A stretch of DNA of 64,000 nucleotides from Symsagittifera roscoffensis (lineage: Eukaryota > Xenacoelomorpha > Acoela > Convolutidae): positions 38,259,755 to 38,323,754 of the forward strand of contig NC_087066.1 in assembly GCF_963678635.1 (NCBI RefSeq). Reading direction: 5' to 3'. Below, in pieces: positions 47,453 to 57,349 of this stretch (position 1 is its first letter; the number at the start of each line of letters is the position of its first letter). Below the pieces are notes generated by a model that was not told where the DNA came from, made no database searches, and saw only the letters and a program-made list of their open reading frames with translations. Position numbers and translations under genes: made by a program.

Positions 47453-48800
47453 ATGCGAGTCTACGAACACGCTGAAGAGAAAAGACTAGGAGAAGAAAAA
47501 CGGAAATTCGGAGGAATGAGGAGATATGAGGCCGATAAAAAAGTAAGGTCAATCCTATACTTGGCCTTAGGAGCGGAAGGCAAAAGAGTTTTCGCCCAGA
47601 AACATCCAAGGGTAAAAGTCCTAGGAATCTCATTCAATGAATTTTATGAACTGCTAGAGTTGGCTTTTATCAAACCAACCAACATAACATTTGAACGATA
47701 TAAATTATTGAGCAGGAAACAAAAAAATAGAGAATCCTATCAACATTTTTGGGGCGCGTTATCAGATTTAGCAAGATCATATGAAATTGGAATTAATGCA
47801 GAACAGGAGTTGATCAGAGACGTATTTATTTTTAACATGAAAAACTGCGACTTAAAATGTAGGCTACTTTCGGAAACTCTCAATCCATTGGATGCACTAA
47901 ACCAAGCAATCATTGACGAAAAAGGCTACTATAACCACCTCAAATTAACCAATATGACTAGATCTTTCAACACGACAGGAAATAGTGGGAGAGTGTATAA
48001 AAACTTCAACAACGTAAAAAAGGAACCAAGCTTGAACAAAGAAAGATCAAATACTTGTATGAAATGCGGGAATGCGTTCACCAAGTATCATCTGAATGTG
48101 TGTCCGGCGAAAGAAATTGTGTGTAATATTTGTAAATATCAAGGACATTTCGGAAGACTTTGTAAATCGAAAGGAAGAAAACCTGCTGTAAATTTTGTAG
48201 ATGAAGCTGTAAATAGTCAGAAATGTTCATATTCCCCAGAAGACCTTCAGGTAAGAAGCGAAGAAAATTTTTGCGCAGTGATTAACAATTGGACCGAAGA
48301 GGGGATAAGCGATAACGATGACTATTCAGTTCTCAACATTAGAACAATCTACGATACCAATGGTTTGGAAACCAAGAAACTTGTCAATATCGGTTTGGGA
48401 GACGATGCAATAGTCAACTTTAACATTCCAGTGGATTCATCAAGCCCAGTGAGCTTCCTGAAACAAAATGTACTTCACGAATTGAAGTTGAGAAACCCAC
48501 AGTTGAAGATACAGCCAGTTGAGAAGAAAACGAGGGAACTATATTGCGGATTCACCAACTACACAATCAACATCATCCGGAAAGTGGTAGTGAGATTACA
48601 ATCCAATGGATGGATCGCGGACGAAACCCCATTTTTTATCACTTCTGGACATGAGAGGAACATCCTGGGAAACGACAATCTCCCGAGAATTGGAATAGAG
48701 ATAGCCCAACGACAGCCTCTACTACCCGTCAACAACATATCACGCCCAGAATTGTGTAAGTTAAATAACTATTCAGACACGACCTTAATCTGTATCATAA
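47453..48800 (+). pseudogene. Gag C-terminal part plus protease
   Basis: Open to 48928, but the element-specific homology ends near 48780. The gag capsid-like part has YLALGAEGKRVF. Two zinc knuckles follow: a variant C-X2-C-X7-H-X3-C at about 48056-48103 and a canonical C-X2-C-X4-H-X4-C at about 48122-48163. The downstream stretch is retropepsin-like and ends ILGNDNLPRIGI. The expected DTG/DSG catalytic triad reads Asp-Ser-Ser (codon 48433). That is either a disabling change or a family variant. The nucleocapsid and protease are fused in one frame, as in some gypsy elements. Confidence 0.8.
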
Positions 48801-48822
48801 GTATAAAGGGTTATTTAACAGA

Positions 48823-49518
48823 GTGGGAAAAACACCGTTGGACAGAAAAGTTACTCATTTCCACTCCCCATTCAAACCTACAGAACACTTTAAAAATTAC
48901 TTGTATGGTGCTGAATTTGAATTTGTAACGGACCATAAGGCAATGTTATCAGCATTAAATGCAAATCAGGGTAACAAAACTATGCATAGCAGATTAACCC
49001 GTTGGGTAAACCGACTTTTACCATTTAATTTCAAGATCAAGCACATTCCGGGAAAAGAAATTGGATTTACAGATTTATTGTCGAGACTACCTTCAGGAAA
49101 AGCACTCCCAACATCACACTATGATAGCGAATTTGTAGTGGCTACAGTACAAAAGATTGTAAAAAACCTCTCTGTAAATAGCAATTGTAAAAAGAATAAT
49201 TGTAAAAAGAACGAAGTGTATAATCCATTGGATGTAAATACGATCAGTAACTTGGATTGTAATAATCCAATGGGCGGAAAGAAAGAATTATCGCAAAGCA
49301 ACCAACGGTCGTTCTTCTCGAATATTCTGAATTACGTAAGCGACACTATCAGAATTTGTAATTCCAATCACTCGCGTTCAGAGACTTGCACAAGCGGTTG
49401 TGTTCCATTAAATTTATCAAAATTTGACTTCAATTACTTTCACTTATCAGACAAAACTTTTTTATTCTTTCTTGCCCAATCAGTACTATTAATCAATCAG
49501 TCATTAAATTCAGATTAA
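48823..49518 (+). pseudogene. RNase H domain (RT missing upstream)
   Basis: YLYGAEFEFVTDHKAMLSAL, then RLTRWVNRLLPFNFKIKHIP and GFTDLLSRLP, is the characteristic gypsy RNase H C-terminal half. It lies in a different frame from the protease. The segment that should hold the seven RT blocks (including YxDD) is absent, since only about 100 bp separate the protease end from here. A polar linker rich in Asn and Lys follows to the stop at 49518. Confidence 0.85.
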
Positions 49519-49556
49519 AAAAAAAACAATTACAAAAATTTATTACATCGGTCAAC

Positions 49557-51156
49557 TTGTTAAAAATTTCCCTCAGGGCAGAAAAGAAAGGAATCTTTTT
49601 GAATTTTAATAACGATATAATGTCAGACTTACACAAGAAATTACTGGCCAAGTACAAGGGAGATCTCAGATTGCCTGACAACCCGTTATCACTCTCAGAT
49701 CATTGCTCAAATAAGCTTATTAAACTCATGACGGACGAAGATAAAATCCTCAAGGAGGTAAAGAAGGCGGTACAGGAAGGCAAACCATTGGACAAATTCA
49801 GAGCCTACTTAAAGAATTTCCAGAGGGACATTCACGTGAAAGAAGGACTGTTATTCAACAATAACAAACTGATAGTCCCGGCCGCATTAAGATCACCATT
49901 CCTGTCACTTCGTCACGAGACCCACCCAGGACAGTTCGGGATGAAAGCCCTGGCAGAAAACATCTGGTGGCCACACCTATACAGAGAGATCTACCATCAC
50001 GGAAAGAATTGCACTCAGTGTATAATGGCCGGTAAGAACCTAAAAGTGTTACTAGGGACGAACAAGACTGAGAAATTACCGATTCTGACCAAACCAAATG
50101 AAGAATTAGATTTAGACTTTGCTGGCCCATTGGACAAGAGTTGGGGTAACACAAAATACCTTTTGTTATGCATTGATCGCTTTTCAAAGTTTCCGTCTGC
50201 AAAGGTAGTGAACAATACCTCGGTAGTGAAAATACCTCGGCTTCTTCAATTTTAACCTTCATGACAGATTACTGCCATCTTCACGGATTTCCAAAGTCCA
50301 TTAGAGCTGACCATGGGTCATCTTTTACTTCGTTTGATTTTAGAAACTTCTGCGAGAAGAACAACATTAATTTAATCCTATGTACGGTCGGTGATCATAG
50401 AGATCCAACGGAGTAGTAGAAAGACTCATTTACACTGTCAAAGCTAAGCTACTGGCAATGTTGTTCAACGATCCAAAACCATCCTTAAATACGGCTATTG
50501 ATAAAATTATTTGGAATATACGCTCGACGAAACAATCATCCTTTGGATGCTTTCCTTTCTCAAAACATTTTATTAGATCTCCCAATACGTTCTGGAAATC
50601 TTTGGTCTCTCACGCAATTAGTTTAGATAAGGGGAAATCAAGCCTAACGAAGGACAGAGCACAAGACTGGGGGGCTGACGACGCGTTCGAAGATGGCTAT
50701 CTGGAAGACAGAGCAATAGATGAAATAGGGTACGAGAGCGACCCTGCTGACAAAGTAGATAGAAATCTCCAGCGAACCTCACTGTCAAATCCTTTCAGCC
50801 AAGGAGGTAACTGGTTTAGGAAAACAGTTAACAGGAGGGAAGGCGAACCGTATTTTAAACCACTGGGGAGTAAACATCTGTCAGACACGAAACATACGGT
50901 CACATTAGACAACGGACAAGTGATAAAAAAATCTGACTTGGCTTTTAACAAAATCCAACCGGCAGCTCCTAAAACATTCTCGGCAAGACCGAATTCGCTA
51001 ATTAATAGCAATGATTTAGCAGGCAAGCGAAAAAGAAACTCCCCTTCTAAGAGACGAGACTCAAATATAGGAGGCCCTTCGACGAGTTACACACCAACGG
51101 GTGCAAATACTTGCAAAAAGAGGAGAACATTCGAAAGGTTCAAAATTCGACTTTAA
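49557..51156 (+). pseudogene. Integrase, frameshifted
   Basis: Zinc-binding module with HETHPG and later CTQC (around 49915-50020), first catalytic Asp in DLDFAGPLD (about 50110), second in ADHGSSF (about 50309), and Glu in the VVERL context (about 50415), so a complete DDE set is recognisable across frames. A 17-bp tandem duplication (50205-50239) and an extra GA dinucleotide near 50398 break the frame. The 3' part (50458-51156) contains the GPY/F-like C-terminal domain with VTLDNGQVIKKSDLAF. Confidence 0.85.
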
Positions 51157-51853
51157 TAACCTAGATTCTTCGTTAGAGCTAGACCTGTGGGATAAAGTCA
51201 TTGATGACTACTTGGGTACGGAAGCGGAAACTGTATGTAATACACCGACTGTTAATCTTCATAGTGATTTAGATCAGCCAAGGAGTACCGTACAAAGCCA
51301 GACAAACACTCAGACAACGTTCACTATACCAACGGGCACAAGTGACGACCCAATTCGAGTGGATAGCTCTCCAGAGAAGACAGTGGAGACACCAAAGACC
51401 CCGATATCCTCAAAACTTCGTGCAAGAAGAAACCCAGGCCCCCCGAAATTCTACGGTGATAGGCGGTTTATCGACCAAGTGACGCTCGGAACGGAGACCA
51501 TTAGTGCAGTAGACTCCGATGACGAACCGCTAATTACGTTTTCCGGCGCAAAGAGTCCACGACCTAATTTAACGTACTGTACGACGTCCCCCTCGGATTA
51601 TCTTACACCCATTGATGAGATCCCACGTCATACGACTCTGGTTGCTGAAACCACACAAGATCAATTCTCAACACCCTCCTCCCAGGCGACAAGGACCGCA
51701 TGGGTATCGCCACCATTGGTAGAAGTTACCAGTAATACCCAGGATGATGACGGCAGTGATATATCCTCGGGCATTGACACCGATGTAAGAAGAGAGGCAG
51801 ATAACTTCCATGCTAGATACAACACTACGGTCCTAAACTCTGAAAACTGTTAA
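51101..51853 (+). pseudogene. C-terminal tail of the polyprotein
   Basis: Ser/Thr/Asp-rich, low-complexity tail with LRARRNPGPPKFYGDRRF, a basic motif commonly seen after gypsy integrase. It overlaps the end of the integrase frame in another phase. It is not envelope-like: no signal peptide or transmembrane segment. Confidence 0.6.
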
Positions 51854-52210
51854 TCTATGGTAACATGATATTTTACGTATTTGCTTTAGCTTTTATCCAT
51901 AACCCCAAAATTTTTTTTTTATTACCTTGTTAGTGATTTAGTTAGTTTGCTTTAATTGTACAAATGCTACATAACCCCAGTTGTACATATCATTTTGTAC
52001 ATTCAGTGTTGATATCTGTGTAAACCTGTAAGTAGCCTGTATATATTACCATATAATTACTTCCATTGTAATTTGTACTCTCTGTAAAAATCTATTGGTG
52101 CTAAACGTGGTTACTTTTTGTTTCTTCTTTGGCCCGAGTGGAGCGAGGGGAGATGGAGTATATGTGTGATATTGGCTACATCGATGAGCGGGCAGATACT
52201 AATTTTTGTG

Positions 52211-52220
52211 CAGTGGGGAA
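52211..52220 (+). promoter_or_regulatory. Polypurine tract
   Basis: The purine-rich GTGGGGAA lies directly before the 3' LTR, where the plus-strand primer is expected. Confidence 0.6.
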
Positions 52221-52433
52221 TGTTGTGATTCAGTATTTTTAGTATGTTATAACCTTGACCTCTATCATCTAATTACGTACCAGTCAATGTTAACTCTACG
52301 AAGTCCAGTGGACTTCGGATCACTGGTTGCTCTTTTTAGACTACAGTCAGTTTTAATTCAACCAATACTTTTATTCTCTTTTAACCTTATTTGGATACAA
52401 TAGTTACCAGTGGTACATCTCAATTCTTTATTA
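52221..52433 (+). repeat. 3' LTR
   Basis: 213 bp, the same ends as the 5' LTR, about 2.3% different from it. Confidence 0.95.
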
Positions 52434-52735
52434 GTGCTCGGCGTGGTTTTTTTTTCTTCAGACAAATTTCGACTTTTCAACTAGCCAATTTTCACGGGAT
52501 CAAAAGTATTGTTATCCTGAGCTTAAATTTGAAAAAATATTTTACCTGTGATCCTTTTTCGAAAAGTTATGGGGGTTTGAATATCGCCATTTTGGAACAA
52601 TAACGCGCGATATGTTTCGCGCTATTAACGTGTAACTATTAACGCGTAAGCGGAGAGTTAATCCATCTTAAAATTATTCCAAATTGGTTAAAAAAAACTT
52701 ATTTGCCATAATTGATTTGATACAAAAACTTTTTT
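52434..52735 (+). repeat. C element, 3' part, split by the LTR element
   Basis: Continues the C element whose 5' end is at 47010-47044: the target sequence reads GGAATATGTGCT before and GTGCTCGGCGTGG after the insertion. It carries the AACGCGTAAGCGGAGAGTTA core and then fades. Confidence 0.8.
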
Positions 52736-53947
52736 TTTTTGAAAAAAAACTTTGTGGAGAATATTATATCATTTTACTTAACAGATTTAAAAATCGAAAA
52801 TGATTTAGAGGTAAGACCTCGATTTTTCTAATTTTCTGGCCATGATAAAATATATTAATTTGATGAAAAGTTTCAAAAGAAAAATTTTTCACAAGTTTGT
52901 TTGAAAAGCATATTTCATACCGAGGTAATTTTCAGAATCAATACATGCATGGGAAGGAGATTTTATGGTAGGTTACTTAGGGGGGAGATTGAACTTTTGA
53001 GCATTTTTTGCATAAAAACCTGAGTTCTTAGGCGACCTTCATACAAAAAATGTGTATTATTTCTACATTTCGCTCATAATGGGAGAAGTAATAGTGCTTT
53101 AGTCAAACGCACCCGCACTCAATATAAGGAGAAATTAATAGAATATACTGGATTTTATAATTAGTCTCTATAAATTTCAATAAAAATGAATATACTCGAT
53201 TAAAAGTGGATTATAAAGTTACTATTTTTTAAAACAAAAAAAAACTTTATAATCGATTATAATCGGTAAAATCGATTATAATCCATTATTTTTTGAAATT
53301 TATTTTTCAAATTTTTTAAAATTATGATCCATTATTATGAATTATAATCCATTATTATTCAACAAACGTCATCGCTTCATTTCGTTTTTTTTTGTTTGTG
53401 TGCTTTTCAGCTGGTTATTCAACAAACGTCATCGATTCACTTTGTTTTGTTTTTGTTTTGTTTTGTGCTTTGCAGTTCGTTACCGAACTAAAAGAAACAG
53501 TAATTTTGTTTGTATAGTTTTAAAGTTCGTCAAAAATGTTATCATTTCAATGGATTTTAAACATCTAAAATTGGCCTATATAATTAATCATAACTTTGCT
53601 TAAAGTACGATTATGATTATATTATAATCGATTGTTTCTCTTTTTACAGAAATCGGGCAGCACAAAAAAAAGGAACTAATTTGGTGGCAAGCTATCAATC
53701 CAAAGAGTCAACGAAACGAAAAATTTTCACATAATCATCAATATATTCTGAATTGGTTTTAATCTGATATTTTCTATCACAGTATTGTTCACTGAACTAC
53801 TTCCATATTACTTGAAAAAAAAAGAAAAGCTGGAGTTAAACCACACAATTTTGCTAAGGAAAACAATCATTCGCTGGTTATCCGTTGAAAATTGCAATAG
53901 GTAGGACACTCATATTGTAGGTTGTAGGCATTACGATGGCGAACACT
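52736..53947. other. AT-rich spacer with TAATCGATTA palindromes
   Basis: No gene. The 53160-53345 stretch is rich in ATTATAATCGATTATAAT-like units, as is 44985-45110. A 62-bp direct repeat beginning TTATTCAACAAACGTCATCG occurs at 53355 and 53417. Confidence 0.6.
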
Positions 53948-54433
53948 TGTTGTTCCGACTTTCGAAGAAAACGGAATAATTATGCTGTGTAGTTTTTTGT
54001 CAATTTTCGCCGGTTAAAATAATAGTTTTCAACTAAATTTATTTGAACACCATTGAAAATATTGACTTCATGAGCTCATACTCAAAAAGATATTCTACCT
54101 ACGATTATTTTTCATAAAAATGTGGGGTTTAAAAATTGCCAAATAGGTCATGTTCTGGACTAAATTATGCGCACTTTGGTAAGTTTATTCAAATTACTAA
54201 GAGAGAAACGCAAACAATTTATGCGTAGCAGATTATCCCGCGCAACAAAATTGTTCCAAATTGAATTGAGGCTAGCTAATAGGATCGGTCGTATTAATTT
54301 TGTACGATTAGTTTTTTACGAATATTGTCCAACATTTATAGATTTTCAATATTTTTAAATCAAAAACTATTCGATATTTATTAAGGGATAGTCGGAACGT
54401 TCAGGGCTCTACCCTGATACACGAGCAGTCTTG
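53948..54433 (+). repeat. C element, long-subfamily core
   Basis: TTGTTCCGACTTTCGAAGAA to CAGGGCTCTACCCTGATACA and GCAGTCTTGT. Shares its interior with 45180-46032 and 61928-62424. Confidence 0.75.
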
Positions 54434-54707
54434 TGAAGCCGAAAATCATTTTTTTAAGAATCAATGCCATTCAATAAAATGAATTGAATGAAACAAAGTT
54501 TTGCATCTTTCGTAACGAAACCCTCGAAATTTTAAATTTTGTTGCAATTCAGCAGAGCTTAATGATAATTTCAAAATTGTGCATACTTCTGCCGTTTTTA
54601 TATTCGGCCAATATCAATATTAAGTCCCTGGAAATGTTTACTTTCCAAATTTTAGATTACTGAAATTTGGTTGGCTGATTTTTATTTTCGCGCATTCGTC
54701 CTTCGCG

Positions 54708-55050
54708 TTTGAGGGATTCCACCCTTTTCGTTTATACCGCCCTAAATGGATTGGATATATAAAGCAATTCAAATTTCGAGTTGAAATTGAAAGCGCGAAA
54801 GCGAGTGAAACAAAAAATTAAATACCACTCGCGTAAAATTAGCAGCTGCTTGATTAGGAAACAAAAGTATATGGCAAAATTATCACTAGGTTTTTTTTGG
54901 TCGAGCAGCTGCTAATTGCACTCGAGTGGTATTTTATTGTTTGTGTCACTCGCTTTCGTGCTTTCAAGCTCCACTCGAAATTTGAATTGCTAAATATTTT
55001 CATTTAGGGGAGGGGTATAACCGAAAACACCCCTTTGTTGAGGTTCCGTT
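54708..55050. mobile_element. Foldback (long inverted repeat) element
   Basis: Arms of about 140 bp: AATTCAAATTTCGAG, CGAAAGCGAGTG, ATACCACTCG and TTAGCAGCTGCT on the left are mirrored in reverse order on the right, with a spacer of about 40 bp around 54870. The outer parts (TTTATACCGCCCTAAATG and its complement) extend the match. No coding content. Confidence 0.8.
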
Positions 55051-55430
55051 CTATTTTTGGATTTTTGTACCAAGTAAACATCCTTCTCTCCAAATCAAAT
55101 TAAGTTCTAAGAATTTAGTTCTCGATAAAAATTTCAGCGTATCTGAATTGAGCAATTTACACGCTTTTTGCTTCAGCTATGATTCCATTTGTTCGATTTT
55201 TATGTTAATCTATACAGTTTCCTCCTTATTTAGTACACTAGTCGAGCTTTTGGCTAGTCAATACACCACCTATCGGGGCAAGATGAGATGACGGCTTGAT
55301 CAACTTTCTCCATTGTTTCACTCATTCAAAAAGGCGAACTTTTGGGATAAATAACTGTATTATCTGGTAAATGAGTGTTTTTCTTTGTTTGAACTGTACA
55401 CAACAAAACAAAAGATGATTGGGATTTACT

Positions 55431-55864
55431 CAGGGGCGGATCTAAGATTTTCTCGAGGGGGGGGACGGATTTTCAAAAAATTTTCCAAAATTTTGACGAC
55501 ATTTTTTTTTTTTAGGTCGACCAAATTGATTTTTCGAGCTCTCCCAAAGCACTGTTTTTCCCCTATTTTGGATAAATTTTCTGCGCAGCAGGCAAATTTT
55601 TGAAAAAACAGTCAAAAAAGCCCTTTTTGGGCATTTTTTGAAAACTTTTGACAAAAAAATCGCGTTTTTTTTGGCGCGCGCCAAAAAGTATATAGTATAT
55701 ATTGGCGCCGAAGGCTACTTTAGAAAAATTTTAGGGTCGGTCGGCCAAAAATGGATTTCTGAAAAAGTATCAAAGGGGGGACCCTTTGGGTCGGCAGGGG
55801 GTCGAATCCCTAAGGGAAGAGGCGTCCAAACCCCCCCCCCCCGCCCCCCCTAAATTCGCCCCTG
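55431..55864 (+). mobile_element. hAT-type MITE with 8-bp target duplication
   Basis: 434 bp, ends CAGGGGCGGATCTAAG and (complement) CAGGGGCGAATTTAGG. It is flanked by GATTTACT on both sides (55423-55430, 55865-55872). The termini and 8-bp duplication are the hAT hallmark. The interior has no transposase. Confidence 0.9.
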
Positions 55865-55872
55865 GATTTACT

Positions 55873-56090
55873 TATTAATGACTCCCCCCCTATTTTATCT
55901 ACTAATGAATCTCCGCCCCTGTAAATAAAAACAGTAAATTCGGCTAGAGCGTTGTATGTAAATTCAAATTTTGCTGTACAAGTTTTTCTGAATTCGAGTT
56001 TTTCTGATTGAACAAAAATCCGCTGCAAAAAATCTACTTAACAATCTCCCCCCTTTATTGAAAAGGGGGAGATTGTTAAGTAGATCCGAT
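55873..56090. repeat. Foldback element with perfect 21-bp hairpin
   Basis: ATCTACTTAACAATCTCCCCC at 56032-56052 faces its perfect complement at 56065-56085 across a 12-nt loop. A diverged relative of the whole segment lies at 56775-56965. Confidence 0.75.
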
Positions 56091-56095
56091 GCTTG

Positions 56096-56345
56096 TACTG
56101 GATTTAGGGGGGAAGGGCGTGGAACGGACGCCTCCTCTTCAGGTTTCGTTCTCCTGGCGACCCAAAGGGTACATATTTTGTACTATTTTGAGACAACCAT
56201 TTTTGGCTGACGATCCCTCGAGTTTTTCTAAAAGCGAATTCAGTGCCAATATTTTCTAATTTTGAGGGGGAGCGCGCCCCGAAAAAAGGCAATTTCTTGG
56301 TCATAACTTTCCAAAACTTTGATACAAACGCGCAAATAACCATCC
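56096..56345 (-). mobile_element. Decayed hAT-type MITE
   Basis: Contains the family's GACCCAAAGGGT and AGCGCGCCCCGAAAA blocks in the same order as 37021-37373, but the termini are degraded. Confidence 0.6.
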
Positions 56346-56774
56346 GCCATGTTTAACACAATCAAGTCAATTTATAGAAAGGAACAAGTCAATAAGTTGA
56401 AGAAGAATTTTCATTAAAAAAGTACTTGAGATTATCCAAAAAATTGACAATTGTTTGTTAGTTTATCTCGGCTAAGCGGAACTTTAGGTACTTAGCTGCT
56501 ATAGTGTTATAGTAAGAATTTCTTCCAGTTTCATTAATATGGATAAACGATCACGACTAATGGAGTTTCAAGTTAGAAAACCGGTATAGTGCGAATCAAT
56601 TCGCAGAAATGTAAGAGCTGAAACGAAAAGCTGATCTGCTATTTCAGCTGTGGTGTTTCGGTAAATGATTGGCAACAGACCAGTTTTCCAAATTGAAGTT
56701 ATTTAGTCGTGATCGTTATTCCATCTTGCCCGAAAAATTATGCTACAAAGACTGACTAAACACAACGGATCTAT

Positions 56775-56965
56775 TTAACAATCTCCCACCCTATGGTATC
56801 TACTAAAGAATACCCACTCCTATAAAAAAAGAGTAAATTAGCACTGGAGCTTGTATTGAGAGTTCGAGTTTTGTTGCATTCTCATTGACCGAAAAACCGA
56901 CCAATTTGATCCACTTAGCAATCTCCACCGACATTTCATTAAAATTGGGAGATTGTTAAGTAGAT
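56775..56965. repeat. Second foldback relative
   Basis: Same order as 55873-56090 (CTCCCACCCTATGGTATCTAC through GGGAGATTGTTAAGTAGAT), with more mismatches in the hairpin. Confidence 0.65.
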
Positions 56966-57349
56966 TTAACACCACGCTTGAGGCTATTAATTTCTTGATT
57001 CTTGTGAAAAAGTGACCATAATCCTCAATCAACGCGCCTACATCAGAATAGAGGATTTCGCTTTATCCCAAAATCCATGCCAAGTTTTCCGGTATGGCAA
57101 AACTGTTCTTCTCAGGTTTTTCTAAATTACTTCAGATTAAAAAAAATAACCTTCGCGATAGTACAAAAAGCCTGTTATTTCTATTCCCCCTCTAAGCAAG
57201 AAGTTGAAATTCAACTTTGGTTGACATATCTAATTATTGGCTTACCGTTAAAGTTTAAACCCATAGAGCCTCGTACTCAAAAAAAACTCTCGGAAGCGAC
57301 GAGTCCTTAGAATTTCTCACAAACCAATCGAAATTATGTCACAGTTTAA

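Larger units (their letters stand above)
47045..52433 (+). mobile_element. Ty3/gypsy LTR retrotransposon, reverse transcriptase deleted
   Basis: A 5.4-kb element with two 213-bp LTRs and a perfect 5-bp target duplication GTGCT (47040-47044 and 52434-52438). The order gag, protease, RNase H, integrase is that of Ty3/gypsy. The whole RT domain is missing: protease sequence is followed within about 100 bp by RNase H. Frameshifts lie in gag, before RNase H and in integrase, so it cannot move on its own. The LTRs differ at about five sites, so the insertion is not brand new. It interrupts a C element. By feel it resembles larvacean Tor-type elements; that placement is inference. Confidence 0.93.

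Noticed and set aside
49855-50262. 135-codon minus frame
   Set aside because: Antisense of the integrase.
51101-51853. Envelope-like gene in the LTR element
   Set aside because: No signal peptide, transmembrane helix or cleavage site; it is a low-complexity tail following integrase.
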